Assembly (NCBI GenBank): GCA_964349835.1
Contig: CAYGID010000001.1
Coordinates: 1-64,000, forward strand
Reading direction: 5' to 3'
From: JAQVSH01 sp964349835
GTDB taxonomy: Bacteria > Bacteroidota > Bacteroidia > Bacteroidales > UBA4181
Length of the DNA: 64,000 bases
Shown: in pieces, positions 35,051 to 44,212 of the stretch
Layout of the letters: every line of letters starts with the position of its first letter
Numbering within the stretch: position 1 is the stretch's first letter
Position numbers and translations under genes: made by a program
Notes under the pieces: generated by a model
Seen by the model: only the letters and a program-made list of their open reading frames with translations
Told to the model about the DNA's origin: nothing
Database searches by the model: none

Positions 35051-35875
35051 TTATTTCTTTCTTCTTTCAACGATATACTTGCTCGAAACGTTCTTGGGAG
35101 CACGTGTCTTGTATCCCTTAGCCGGCTTGCCGGTTCTGGAACGGGGATGACCTCCCGAAGCACGGCCCTCGCCACCACCCATTGGGTGATCGACCGGGTT
35201 CATAGCCACACCACGGGTACGGGGTCTGCGACCCAACCAGCGGCTGCGACCTGCCTTTCCCGACTGCTCATTCGAGTGGTCGGCGTTAGAGACAGAACCA
35301 ATGGTGGCACGACATGCCACAAGCACCATCCGAGTCTCGCTCGACGGGAGCTTGATAATAGCATACTTGCCTTCGCGAGAGAGCAACTGAGCATATGTCC
35401 CGGCACTGCGCGCCATCACGGCACCCTGACCCGGACGAAGTTCAATATTATGGATAATCGTTCCCAGTGGGATATCCGACAGGAAAAGCGTATTACCGAT
35501 TTCAGGAGCAACACCGGCTCCGCTCTGAAGAGTTTGACCTACCTTTAATCCGTTGGGGGCAATGATATAACACTTTTGGCCGTCGCCATAAACCACAAGC
35601 GCAATACGTGCACTGCGGTTAGGATCGTACTCAATAGTTTTTACCTCGGCGCTAAGCGAATCCTTGCTACGGAGGAAATCAATCTGACGGTACATTCTCT
35701 TATGACCGCCACCGATATAGCGCATAGTCATTTTTCCCGTGCGATTGCGACCGCCCGATCGGGTAATGGGCGACAACAGAGACTTTTCGGGAGTTGAGGT
35801 TGTTACATCATCGAACGAACTGACAATTTTATGTCGTTGCCCAGCCGTTGTGGGCTTAATTTTTCTTACCGCCAT
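35051..35875 (-). CDS. rplB: 50S ribosomal protein L2 (uL2)
   Basis: L2 is required for subunit association and peptidyl transfer. The 274-residue product starts MAVRKIKPTTAGQRHKI, has the conserved GGGHKRMYRQIDF, and near the C-terminus the catalytic-region signature VAMNPVDHPMGGGEGRASGGHPRS. It is 6 bases after rplW. Confidence 0.98.
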   Translation of the reverse strand: MAVRKIKPTTAGQRHKIVSSFDDVTTSTPEKSLLSPITRSGGRNRTGKMTMRYIGGGHKRMYRQIDFLRSKDSLSAEVKTIEYDPNRSARIALVVYGDGQKCYIIAPNGLKVGQTLQSGAGVAPEIGNTLFLSDIPLGTIIHNIELRPGQGAVMARSAGTYAQLLSREGKYAIIKLPSSETRMVLVACRATIGSVSNADHSNEQSGKAGRSRWLGRRPRTRGVAMNPVDHPMGGGEGRASGGHPRSRTGKPAKGYKTRAPKNVSSKYIVERRKK

Positions 35876-35881
35876 AATACG

Positions 35882-36172
35882 TTAAATATTGCTGTAAAAA
35901 TCAATTTTGTCTCCTTCCTTCAGGGTAATAATTGCCTTCTTTTCGACGGCTTTTCTACCCTTAATCAAACCCTGCTTCGTAAAGCGGGCCTTTACTTTAC
36001 CAGCGGTAAGCAAAGTATTCACCGTATCGACGGTTACCCCATACATCTCCTCAACGGCCTTCTTAATCTCAATCTTATTGGCCTTTTTGTCGACGATGAA
36101 TCCGTAGCGGTTAAGTGCTTCACCCTGCGAAGTCATCTTCTCGGTAACGATGGGTCTAAGTAATATTTCCAT
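35882..36172 (-). CDS. rplW: 50S ribosomal protein L23 (uL23)
   Basis: L23 is the docking site for SRP and trigger factor at the tunnel exit. The 96-residue product starts MEILLRPIVTEKMT and continues with NRYGFIVDKKANKIEIKKAVEEMYGVTVDTVNTL, typical of bacterial L23. It follows rplD by 14 bases. Confidence 0.97.
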   Translation of the reverse strand: MEILLRPIVTEKMTSQGEALNRYGFIVDKKANKIEIKKAVEEMYGVTVDTVNTLLTAGKVKARFTKQGLIKGRKAVEKKAIITLKEGDKIDFYSNI

Positions 36173-36186
36173 GTTTTTAGCAAAAT

Positions 36187-36816
36187 TTACTGATTAGCAC
36201 TCTCCTGCAACGCGATGGCCGAGCTCTCGGAGAATACCAAAACCGACGCGTTCATAATACTGTAAGTGTTTAGCTCTGAAAGAGTTGCAACATTCACACG
36301 TTGCAAATTTCGAGACGACAAATATAGGTTAATATTTTGCTCAGCAGACACATATAGAACCTTTTTATTACCGATCTGCAAATTATTGTTGATCCGTACC
36401 AGTTCTTTAGTCTTAGGAGCCTCAAACGCAATATCCTCAACCACTTTCAGATTCTCATCTTTCAGCTTGTAAGAAAGAGCCGAAACACGAGCCAACTGCT
36501 TCACCTTCTTGTTAAGCTTAAAAGAGTAATCTCTGGGTTTGGGGCCAAAAATAGTTCCGCCACCCACAAAAACGGGCGACTTGATATCGCCTGCACGTGC
36601 GCCGCCGGTACCCTTCTGCTTTTTGATCTTGCGGGTACTGTACGAAACCTCGGAGCGCTCTTTGGCATGGGCGGTACCCTGCCTCTTATTGGCCAGATGT
36701 TGTTTGATATCCAGATAAATCACATGATCGTTCGGCGTAATGCCGAAAATCTCATCATCAAGGGTCACCTTTCTGCCGGTGTCTTTTCCTTCTATATTAT
36801 AAACCGCTAATTCCAT
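36187..36816 (-). CDS. rplD: 50S ribosomal protein L4 (uL4)
   Basis: L4 extends a loop into the exit tunnel and represses the S10 operon in gammaproteobacteria. The 209-residue product starts MELAVYNIEGKDTGRKVTLDDEIFG, has the tunnel-loop block KERSEVSYSTRKIKKQKGTGGARAGDIKSPVFVGGGTIFGPKPRDYSFKLNKK, and ends SESSAIALQESANQ. Its ATG shares one base with the rplC stop. Confidence 0.97.
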   Translation of the reverse strand: MELAVYNIEGKDTGRKVTLDDEIFGITPNDHVIYLDIKQHLANKRQGTAHAKERSEVSYSTRKIKKQKGTGGARAGDIKSPVFVGGGTIFGPKPRDYSFKLNKKVKQLARVSALSYKLKDENLKVVEDIAFEAPKTKELVRINNNLQIGNKKVLYVSAEQNINLYLSSRNLQRVNVATLSELNTYSIMNASVLVFSESSAIALQESANQ

Positions 36817-37436
36817 TAGAATTCAAGAATTAAAAATGAACCATTGGCGCCCGGTACAGCACCCTTAACCAGTATCAGGTTGTTCTCGGGGAGCACCTTC
36901 AGCACCTTCAGATTAGCAACCTTCACACGTTCGCCACCGGTCTGGCCGGCCATACGCATACCTTTAAAAACCCTGGAGGGGAAAGAGGAAGCACCCAAAG
37001 AACCGGGAGCACGTAGACGGTTGTGCTGACCATGCGTAGCACCGCCAACACCGCTAAACCCATGACGCCGCATTACGCCCTGAAACCCCTTACCCTTCGA
37101 TGTTCCCACAACATTCACCAGGGAATCTTCCTTCAACAGATCCACTGTCAGCGCATCGCCAAGCGAATACTGAGTGTCGTTCTTGATAAGGAACTCAACC
37201 ACTTTGCGTTTGGGTGCGGAGCCAGCCTTCTTAAAGTGACCCACCTCAGCTTTGGTTGCATTTTTTTCTTTCTTGTCGCCGAAAGCAATCTGGACAGCCT
37301 GATAGCCGTCACTCTCGATTGTCTTTATCTGGGTAACAATACATGGACCTGCCTCAATCACCGTGCATGGGACATTCTTCCCCTCGGCACTGAAGATAGA
37401 GGTCATACCCACCTTCTTTCCAATTAATCCTGGCAT
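36816..37436 (-). CDS. rplC: 50S ribosomal protein L3 (uL3)
   Basis: L3 is an early-assembly protein whose finger approaches the peptidyl transferase centre. The 206-residue product starts MPGLIGKKVGMTSIFSAEGKNVPCTVIEAG and has the signature GKGFQGVMRRHGFSGVGGATHGQHNRLRAPGSLG. It is 65 bases downstream of rpsJ, one of the larger gaps of the run, with no promoter that I can support. Confidence 0.98.
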   Translation of the reverse strand: MPGLIGKKVGMTSIFSAEGKNVPCTVIEAGPCIVTQIKTIESDGYQAVQIAFGDKKEKNATKAEVGHFKKAGSAPKRKVVEFLIKNDTQYSLGDALTVDLLKEDSLVNVVGTSKGKGFQGVMRRHGFSGVGGATHGQHNRLRAPGSLGASSFPSRVFKGMRMAGQTGGERVKVANLKVLKVLPENNLILVKGAVPGANGSFLILEF

Positions 37437-37501
37437 AACAATTTAAATTTAGACGTTTTCAATACGGATTTGTTAGGCATAACACCTAAATGATCCCATC
37501 A

Positions 37502-37807
37502 TCATACTTTGATCTCTACCTCCACACCGCTGGGAAGTTCCAACTTCATCAGCGCATCGATGGTCTTGGGCGTAGAACTGTAAATATCCATCAAGCGCTT
37601 GAATGAGCTCAACTGGAACTGCTCCCTCGACTTCTTGTTCACAAAAGTGGAGCGGTTCACCGTAAAGATCCTTTTGTGCGTAGGGAGGGGAATAGGCCCG
37701 CTCACTACAGCGCCGGTAGACTTTACCGTTTTTACAATCTTCTCGGCCGATTTGTCCACCAGGTTGTGGTCGTAAGATTTCAGCTTAATTCTAATCTTTT
37801 GGCTCAT
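37502..37807 (-). CDS. rpsJ: 30S ribosomal protein S10 (uS10, NusE)
   Basis: S10 is a ribosomal protein and, as NusE, part of transcription antitermination complexes. The 101-residue product starts MSQKIRIKLKSYDHNLVDKSAEKIV and contains GPIPLPTHKRIFTVNRSTFVNKKSREQF. It lies 16 bases after fusA, with no tuf gene in between. Confidence 0.98.
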   Translation of the reverse strand: MSQKIRIKLKSYDHNLVDKSAEKIVKTVKSTGAVVSGPIPLPTHKRIFTVNRSTFVNKKSREQFQLSSFKRLMDIYSSTPKTIDALMKLELPSGVEVEIKV

Positions 37808-37823
37808 TGCAATAACTATTTAT

Positions 37824-39926
37824 TTAATCTTCAACATTGATACCTTTTGATTTTGCAACAACCTCTTTCGAGATCGATTCGGGAACCTGCGAATAGTGCG
37901 AAAACTCCATTGTAGAGGTAGCACGGCCTGAGGTAATAGTACGCAAAACCGTAACATAACCGAACATCTCCGAAAGAGGTACCTTAGCCTTAACTACCCG
38001 GGCACCTCCGCGCGACTCCATACCCTCAATCTGACCGCGACGCTTGTTAAAGTCGCCAATCACATCGCCCATATTCTCTTCGGGAGTAACCACCTCGACC
38101 GACATAATGGGTTCGAGAAGAACCGGTTTCGCGTTGCGGCATGCTTTACGGAAAGCCTGCTTGGCACAAATTTCGAACGAAAGAGAGTCGGAGTCAACGG
38201 CATGAAAAGATCCATCGAGCAGCCTCACCTTCAGGCTGTCGACAGCAAAACCCGCCAACACACCATTAGACATAGCCTCCTTAAATCCTTTTTCGACCGA
38301 AGGAATATATTCGCGGGGAATATTTCCGCCCTTCACCTCATCAACAAACTGCAAGCCGAGTTGACCTTCGTCGACAGGGCTTATAGCCACAATGATATCG
38401 GCAAACTTGCCACGACCGCCACTCTGCTTCTTGAATACTTCGCGATGCTGAATGCTTCCGGTAATGGCCTCCTTATAAGCAACCTGGGGAGCCCCCTGGC
38501 TGCAGTCGACCCTAAACTCCCTTTTGAGGCGGTCGAGAATGATTTCAAGATGCAACTCGCCCATCCCGCTAATTACCGTCTGCCCCGAATCGGGATCGGT
38601 CTTCACCTGGAAGGTAGGATCCTCCTCGGCCAGTTTCCCGAGCGCAATGCCCAGCCTGTCGAGGTCGCCCTGAGTTTTAGGCTCTACAGCCACCCCGATA
38701 ACCGGAGCGGGGAAGGTCATCGATTCTAACACGATGGGTGCATCAACAGCACACAAGGTGTCGCCGGTACGCAGATCCTTGAAACCTACCACGGCACAAA
38801 TATCGCCCGCGTAACACTTATCAATAGGATTCTGCTTATTGGCGTGCATCTGGAACAAGCGGGCAATCCGCTCCTTCTTTCCGGTACGGGTATTCAGCAA
38901 ATAAGATCCGCTTTCAACCACACCCGAATAGACACGCACATATGCCAAACGGCCCACGAACGGGTCGGTAGCAATCTTAAAGGCAAGCCCGGCAGTAGGT
39001 TGGGTACGGCTGGGTTCGCGAATCACCTCGGCATCAGTATCGGGGTCGGTACCCACAATATTGCCCTTGTCGAGAGGATTCGGAAGGTAAGCGGTTACAG
39101 CGTCTAACAGCTGCTGCACCCCTTTGTTCTTAAAGGCAGAGCCGCACATCACAGGAACAAACGCCTGATTAATCACAGCTTTCCTTACTGCCGCCTTGAT
39201 CTCTTCGACCGTAAGCGATTCAGGATCGTCAAAAAACTTCTCCATTAACACATCATCTACCTCGGCAACCGCCTCAAGTAGCTGATTGCGCCATTCTGTA
39301 GCTTCGGCCAGCGCCTCGGCAGGCACCTCTTCCTCGTGGAAAGCGGTCTCCTTACCTGAATCTGTCCAACGAATGGCTTTAAAAGATACCAAATCAACAA
39401 CGCCGTTAAATTTCTCCTCCTGTCCCAAAGGGAACTGGAGTGCGATGGCCTTAGAGTGCAGCTTATCGTTAATCTGCTGCAGAACGCCTTGAAAATCGGC
39501 GCCATTACGGTCCATTTTATTTACAAATGCAAGGCGGGGCACATTATACTTTTCGGCCTGGCGCCAAACGGTTTCTGATTGGGGCTCAACGCCACCAACT
39601 GCACAAAAAAGAGCAACTGCTCCATCAAGAACCCGCAACGACCGCTCTACTTCTACAGTAAAGTCGACGTGGCCCGGCGTGTCAATCACGTTGATCCGGT
39701 ACAGTTCTCCATTGTAATCCCACGAACAGGTGGTAGCGGCCGAGGTGATGGTAATACCCCTCTCCTGCTCCTGAGCCATCCAGTCCATGGTGGCGGTCCC
39801 TTCGTGGGTTTCGCCAATCTTATAGTTCACCCCTGTATAATAGAGAATACGCTCGGTAGTTGTAGTCTTACCGGCGTCGATGTGAGCCATAATCCCAATA
39901 TTTCTAGTATTTTTAAGATTCGTCAT
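37824..39926 (-). CDS. fusA: Translation elongation factor G
   Basis: EF-G is the GTPase that moves tRNAs and mRNA after peptide bond formation. The 700-residue product has the G1 motif AHIDAGKTTTTERI near residue 14, RGITITSAATT as switch 1, DTPGHVDF as G3 and NKMDRNGAD as G4. Domains II to V follow, including the conserved GMGELHLEIILDRLKREF. It is full length. It follows rpsG by 49 bases and belongs to the str operon. Confidence 0.98.
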   Translation of the reverse strand: MTNLKNTRNIGIMAHIDAGKTTTTERILYYTGVNYKIGETHEGTATMDWMAQEQERGITITSAATTCSWDYNGELYRINVIDTPGHVDFTVEVERSLRVLDGAVALFCAVGGVEPQSETVWRQAEKYNVPRLAFVNKMDRNGADFQGVLQQINDKLHSKAIALQFPLGQEEKFNGVVDLVSFKAIRWTDSGKETAFHEEEVPAEALAEATEWRNQLLEAVAEVDDVLMEKFFDDPESLTVEEIKAAVRKAVINQAFVPVMCGSAFKNKGVQQLLDAVTAYLPNPLDKGNIVGTDPDTDAEVIREPSRTQPTAGLAFKIATDPFVGRLAYVRVYSGVVESGSYLLNTRTGKKERIARLFQMHANKQNPIDKCYAGDICAVVGFKDLRTGDTLCAVDAPIVLESMTFPAPVIGVAVEPKTQGDLDRLGIALGKLAEEDPTFQVKTDPDSGQTVISGMGELHLEIILDRLKREFRVDCSQGAPQVAYKEAITGSIQHREVFKKQSGGRGKFADIIVAISPVDEGQLGLQFVDEVKGGNIPREYIPSVEKGFKEAMSNGVLAGFAVDSLKVRLLDGSFHAVDSDSLSFEICAKQAFRKACRNAKPVLLEPIMSVEVVTPEENMGDVIGDFNKRRGQIEGMESRGGARVVKAKVPLSEMFGYVTVLRTITSGRATSTMEFSHYSQVPESISKEVVAKSKGINVED

Positions 39927-39975
39927 GCTGATTTTTAACTACGCTGATTTTTCACGTTTTTGCAACCGCTGCGCA

Positions 39976-40452
39976 TTAAAATCTAAAATGCGAGAAGGCC
40001 TTGTTGGCTTCGGCCATTTTGTGCATGTCCTCTTTTCTCTTGAAGGCACCACCCTCATTGTTGAAGGCAGCGAGAATCTCAGCAGCCAGCTTTTCGCTCA
40101 TGGACTTACCCGGACGCTTACGCGAATAGAGCACCATATTTTTCATGCAAAGCGAAATCTTACGATCGGGGCGAACCTCCATAGGAACCTGAAAATTGGC
40201 ACCTCCAACACGGCGGCTCTTCACTTCGACCTGGGGAGTTACATTCTCGAGAGCTTTCCTCCAGATATCGAGGGGCGCTATCTCCTTATCGGCAGCACGT
40301 TTAGCAACAATGTCGAGAGCACTGTAAAACACCTTATAAGCGGTGTTCTTTTTCCCCTGCAACATCAAATTATTCACAAACCGGGTAACTTGAGAATCGC
40401 TGAACACCGGATCAGGCAACAATATCCTTTTTTTGGGTTTTGACTTACGCAT
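39976..40452 (-). CDS. rpsG: 30S ribosomal protein S7 (uS7)
   Basis: S7 starts assembly of the small-subunit head and contacts E-site tRNA. The 158-residue product starts MRKSKPKKRILLPDPVFSD, has the conserved VTRFVNNLMLQGKKNTAYKVFYSALDIV and NVTPQVEVKSRRVGGANFQVPMEVR, and ends AFSHFRF. It is 23 bases after rpsL. Confidence 0.98.
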   Translation of the reverse strand: MRKSKPKKRILLPDPVFSDSQVTRFVNNLMLQGKKNTAYKVFYSALDIVAKRAADKEIAPLDIWRKALENVTPQVEVKSRRVGGANFQVPMEVRPDRKISLCMKNMVLYSRKRPGKSMSEKLAAEILAAFNNEGGAFKRKEDMHKMAEANKAFSHFRF

Positions 40453-40475
40453 CTTTCTTAGCCTTAATTAAGTGG

Positions 40476-40886
40476 TTATTTCTTCTTTCCTTTTGCAGCG
40501 GGTGCGGGAACGCCTTTCTTAGGTCTCTTGGCACCATACAGCGAACGACTTCTGAGACGGCCTTCGACACCTGATGTATCGAGAGCGCCCCTTACAATGT
40601 GGTAACGTACCCCGGGCAAATCTTTTACACGGCCTCCGCGAATCAGCACAATAGAGTGCTCCTGCAGATTGTGACCTTCGCCGGGAATGTAAGCATTCAC
40701 CTCCTTGCCATTAGTTAAACGAACCCTAGCCACCTTACGCATGGCGGAATTGGGCTTTTTCGGAGTTGTGGTGTACACACGCACACAAACACCCCGACGC
40801 TGAGGGCAGGAGTCAAGGGCAGGAGATTTACTTTTATCTATAAGACTCGTTCTCCCTTTCCTTACTAATTGTTGAATTGTAGGCAT
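40476..40886 (-). CDS. rpsL: 30S ribosomal protein S12 (uS12)
   Basis: S12 is at the decoding centre and is the classical streptomycin-resistance protein. The 136-residue product has MPTIQQLVRKGR, PQRRGVCVRVYTTTPKKPNSAMRKVARVRL and the second decoding loop HNLQEHSIVLIRGGRVKDLPGVRYHIVRG; lysine occupies the usual position in the loop TPKKPNSA. It is the first gene of the 18-kb run, preceded by a probable promoter. Confidence 0.98.
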   Translation of the reverse strand: MPTIQQLVRKGRTSLIDKSKSPALDSCPQRRGVCVRVYTTTPKKPNSAMRKVARVRLTNGKEVNAYIPGEGHNLQEHSIVLIRGGRVKDLPGVRYHIVRGALDTSGVEGRLRSRSLYGAKRPKKGVPAPAAKGKKK

Positions 40887-40933
40887 AAAGACTTTATTTA
40901 GTATTAGTTACACACGCGTACAAAAACGGTTTG

Positions 40934-40963
40934 CAAAGGTATATTATTTTTTTCAACAAACAA
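40934..40963 (-). promoter_or_regulatory. Probable promoter of the str/S10/spc/alpha run (rpsL)
   Basis: The minus strand reads TACCTTTG (40941-40934), an exact TAnnTTTG, 47 bases upstream of the rpsL ATG. A TTG (40963-40961) lies at a 19-base spacing, though the full TTTG is not matched. It is the only good promoter candidate ahead of the run. Confidence 0.55.
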
Positions 40964-41021
40964 CAGAAGTTATAAAAAAACCACACAAATGCGTGAGTTT
41001 CAAAAAAAGAGCGAGGCCGCA

Positions 41022-41050
41022 CCCCCACAGGTGCCACACCCTGTTGGGGG
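41022..41050. other. Long imperfect hairpin in the rpsL-asnS intergenic region
   Basis: The 354-base gap 40887-41240 holds two divergent promoters and this hairpin. CCCCCA (41022-41027) pairs with TGGGGG (41045-41050), CAG with CTG, and GTG with CAC around a CCA loop, with single T and C bulges. On the minus strand a run of seven T follows after about 13 bases, too far for a standard terminator. It lies upstream of the rpsL promoter. A short open frame covering it on the minus strand does not look like a gene. Confidence 0.4.
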
Positions 41051-41188
41051 AGCACACCACCACTGCCTAAACACCCCAAAAGAGAGGATATGCCAAGGTC
41101 CATAAACATGGAAATATACGGAGCCAGCCACAGCAGATACAACACCATATTATATAGGTAAGCCGCGAACCTTTCTTTTTGCCCGTCG

Positions 41189-41220
41189 TTTGTGCGATTT
41201 CGCAAATACTCTTACCTTTG
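41189..41220 (+). promoter_or_regulatory. asnS promoter
   Basis: TTTG at 41189-41192, a 20-base spacer and TACCTTTG at 41213-41220 fit the Bacteroidota consensus. The start codon follows 20 bases after the -7 element. Confidence 0.75.
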
Positions 41221-41240
41221 TGCCAGCGAAAAAACCGTGT

Positions 41241-42635
41241 ATGAAAATGAAAAGAACACCCATTGCAAAAATTCTGCAATCGACAGCATTCAACTCCGAA
41301 GTCCTGGTAAAAGGATGGGTACGCACCAAAAGAGGCAACAAAAATGTGGTCTTCATAGCCCTTAACGACGGGTCGTGCATTCACAACCTGCAGATTGTTG
41401 CCGAAACCGCGCTGTTCGACCCCGAAATGGTAAAGCAGATTACCACCGGCGCTTCGCTGGCGGTTGAAGGTGTTCTGGTTTCGTCGCCCGGGCAGGGTCA
41501 GCCGGTAGAAATTCAGGCAAAACAGATAGAGGTATACGGAACGGCCGATCCCGACCAATATCCGCTGCAAAAGAAGGGACACTCACTCGAATTTCTCCGC
41601 GAAATTGCCCACCTGCGGCCCCGCACCAACACTTTCGGAGCTGTACTCCGTCTGCGCCATGCCATGTCGTTTGCCATACACAACTATTTTAACGACCATG
41701 GATTCTTCTATTTCCATACCCCCCTTATCACCGCCTCCGACTGCGAAGGGGCCGGCGCCATGTTTCAGGTAACCACCCTGCCGCTCGACTCCATTCCCCG
41801 TACCCCCCAGGGGGGGGTCGACTTCTCGACCGACTTTTTTGGCAAGCAAGCCAGTCTCACCGTTTCGGGACAGCTGGAGGGAGAGTTGGGCGCCCTTGCT
41901 TTAGGCGCCATCTACACCTTTGGCCCCACCTTCAGAGCCGAAAACTCGAACACGCCCCGCCATCTGTCGGAGTTTTGGATGATTGAGCCCGAAGTGGCTT
42001 TCAACGACATCACCGACAATATGGATCTGGCCGAAGACTTCCTGAAATACCTGATTGGCTACGCAATAGAACACAACCACGACGACCTCCTCTTCCTCCA
42101 AAAGATGTGGGACGAAAACCTGTTAGAGCGCCTCCGGTTTGTACTCGAAAACCAATTTATTCGACTCCCCTATACCGAAGGTATCCGCATTCTGGAGGCA
42201 TCGGGCAAAACTTTCGAATTCCCTGTATCGTGGGGGGTAGATCTCCAGTCGGAACACGAAAGGTATTTGGTAGAGAGTCACTTCAAAAAACCGGTTATCC
42301 TCACCGACTATCCCAAAGATATTAAGGCCTTCTACATGAAACAGAACCCCGACGGCAAAACCGTGAGAGCCATGGATGTACTGTTCCCTCGAATTGGCGA
42401 AATCATTGGCGGATCGGAACGAGAGGACAATTACATCAAACTCTTAACTCGGATGGAAGAGATGGGAGTACCCACACAAGAGATGGGATGGTACCTCGAC
42501 ACCCGCCGCTTCGGAACGGTTCCCCACAGCGGCTTTGGGTTAGGTTTTGAACGGCTCATGCTCTTCATCACCGGCATGACAAACATCCGCGATGTGATTC
42601 CCTTCCCCCGAACCCCCGGATCGGCCGAATTCTGA
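41241..42635 (+). CDS. asnS: Asparaginyl-tRNA synthetase
   Basis: AsnRS charges tRNA-Asn with asparagine. From the ATG at 41241 the protein is 464 residues: an N-terminal OB-fold anticodon-binding domain (VKGWVRTKRGNKNVVFIALNDGS), then the class IIb catalytic domain with motif 2 FGPTFRAENSNTPRHLSEFWMIEPE and motif 3 GFGLGFERLMLFITGMTNIRDVIPFPRTPG. Asp/Asn specificity is judged from the AsnRS-like FWMIEPE segment. The frame is open 17 codons further upstream, but that part contains the promoter. rpoN follows 77 bases later. Confidence 0.97.
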   Translation: MKMKRTPIAKILQSTAFNSEVLVKGWVRTKRGNKNVVFIALNDGSCIHNLQIVAETALFDPEMVKQITTGASLAVEGVLVSSPGQGQPVEIQAKQIEVYGTADPDQYPLQKKGHSLEFLREIAHLRPRTNTFGAVLRLRHAMSFAIHNYFNDHGFFYFHTPLITASDCEGAGAMFQVTTLPLDSIPRTPQGGVDFSTDFFGKQASLTVSGQLEGELGALALGAIYTFGPTFRAENSNTPRHLSEFWMIEPEVAFNDITDNMDLAEDFLKYLIGYAIEHNHDDLLFLQKMWDENLLERLRFVLENQFIRLPYTEGIRILEASGKTFEFPVSWGVDLQSEHERYLVESHFKKPVILTDYPKDIKAFYMKQNPDGKTVRAMDVLFPRIGEIIGGSEREDNYIKLLTRMEEMGVPTQEMGWYLDTRRFGTVPHSGFGLGFERLMLFITGMTNIRDVIPFPRTPGSAEF

Positions 42636-42712
42636 TTCCCGCTTCGTGAAGTTCCGACCCTCTGTAATGCCCCTGTCTACGCGCTTCACTCCCTACAATA
42701 ACGACACACCCC

Positions 42713-44146
42713 ATGCTCACCCAACGTCTTCAGCAGAAACTCCTCCAGAAACTGTCGCCGCAGCAGATCCAGATGATCAAGCTGTTGGAGATCCCTACCC
42801 TGGAGCTGGAGCAACGCATTAAGGAGGAGATTGAGGTGAATCCCACCCTCGAAGAGGGCGCCGAAAAGGATCCCGACGATGAGCCCGATATCGCGGCAAA
42901 AGAGGAGGAAGACTTCTCGCTCGACGCCTATCTATCGCCCGACGATATCCCCTCGTACAAACTATCCTCACCCGGTGCGCAACTTACCGATGCAAAGAGT
43001 GATATTCCCTTTTCGGTGGGTCAAACCTTCCACGACTTTCTGGAGACTCAATTGGGCTTCCGGCGATTTACCGAGCGAGAGCGCACTCTGGCCGAATATA
43101 TCATCGGAAACATCGACGATTCGGGCTATCTGCGCCGCCCCTTAGAATCGATTGTCGACGACTTGGCCTTCAGGCAGGGTCTCACCGTCGAAGAGGCTGA
43201 ACTCGAACAGATTTTAGCCGTAATCCAAGAGTTTGAGCCCTCAGGGGTAGGAGCTCGCGACCTGCAGGAGTGCCTCCTGATCCAGCTGCGGACCAAGAGT
43301 GTGACGCCCGAGACCGAACTGGCCAAAGAGGTGGTAAGCACCCACTTTCAGGAATTCGGAAAAAGACATTACGACAAAATCCTGAGCCGAACCGGCAGTT
43401 CGGAAGATGCGCTCAAAAAGGCGATTGCCGAAATCCTGAAACTCAATCCCAAACCGGGAAGCTCTTTTTCGGACCAACACAGCAAAGTGAGTGAACATGT
43501 TACCCCCGACTTTCTCCTTGAGGAGCGCGACGGCCGTCTTGTGTTGCAGCTCAACAGCCGTAATATCCCCGAACTTCGAGTGAGTCGTACCTACTCAAAC
43601 ATGATGGAGGCCTACTCGGCCAACAAAAAAGGGCTCACGCGCACCGACAAAGATGCTCTCAACTTTGTAAAACAGAAACTTGATTCGGCTCGATGGTTTA
43701 TCGAGGCAATCAAACAGCGGCAGAACACCCTGATGATTACAATGCAGGCCATTATCAACTATCAGAGGAGCTACTTCGAACAGGGCGATGATACCAAGCT
43801 AGTGCCCATGATCCTGAAAGACATAGCCGACATCACCCATATGGACATCTCCACCGTTTCGAGGGTTGTCAACAGCAAATATATCCAAACCCCCTTCGGC
43901 ATCTTTCACCTAAAATCCTTCTTTTCGGAAGGCCTGCAAACCGACTCAGGCGAAGAGGTTTCGACCCGTGAAATCAAAAAGATTCTGCAGGAGTGCATTG
44001 AGGGCGAATCGAAAAAAAGGCCTCTCACCGACGAAAAACTGGCGGACATCCTCAAAGAGAAGGGTTATCTGATTGCCCGCCGTACCGTGGCCAAATATCG
44101 AGAACAGCTCAATATTCCAGTGGCTCGACTGCGCAAAGCGCTCTAG
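42713..44146 (+). CDS. rpoN: RNA polymerase sigma-54 factor RpoN
   Basis: Sigma-54 directs RNA polymerase to -24/-12 promoters that need an AAA+ activator. The 477-residue product has the glutamine- and leucine-rich activator-interacting region I (MLTQRLQQKLLQKLSPQQIQMIKLLEIPTLEL), an acidic region II (about 40-70), a core-binding region III, and the C-terminal RpoN box ARRTVAKYR at 455-463 preceded by the helix-turn-helix region. All regions are complete. It is convergent with rdgB, and no activator gene is found nearby. Confidence 0.97.
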   Translation: MLTQRLQQKLLQKLSPQQIQMIKLLEIPTLELEQRIKEEIEVNPTLEEGAEKDPDDEPDIAAKEEEDFSLDAYLSPDDIPSYKLSSPGAQLTDAKSDIPFSVGQTFHDFLETQLGFRRFTERERTLAEYIIGNIDDSGYLRRPLESIVDDLAFRQGLTVEEAELEQILAVIQEFEPSGVGARDLQECLLIQLRTKSVTPETELAKEVVSTHFQEFGKRHYDKILSRTGSSEDALKKAIAEILKLNPKPGSSFSDQHSKVSEHVTPDFLLEERDGRLVLQLNSRNIPELRVSRTYSNMMEAYSANKKGLTRTDKDALNFVKQKLDSARWFIEAIKQRQNTLMITMQAIINYQRSYFEQGDDTKLVPMILKDIADITHMDISTVSRVVNSKYIQTPFGIFHLKSFFSEGLQTDSGEEVSTREIKKILQECIEGESKKRPLTDEKLADILKEKGYLIARRTVAKYREQLNIPVARLRKAL

Positions 44147-44212
44147 AAAAGGGGCTAAAGGCGCCAGCCTTCTCACGTTTACAACTAGTCATTGCCTTCT
44201 GCCCGTACACGC

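Noticed and set aside
37808..37823. Missing tuf gene between fusA and rpsJ as a deletion
   Set aside because: The absence is normal for Bacteroidota, where tuf lies elsewhere.
40894..41205. Minus-strand open frame of 103 codons between rpsL and asnS
   Set aside because: It contains the rpsL promoter, a GC-rich hairpin and a poly-T tract, has odd composition rich in Phe and Leu, and matches no family.
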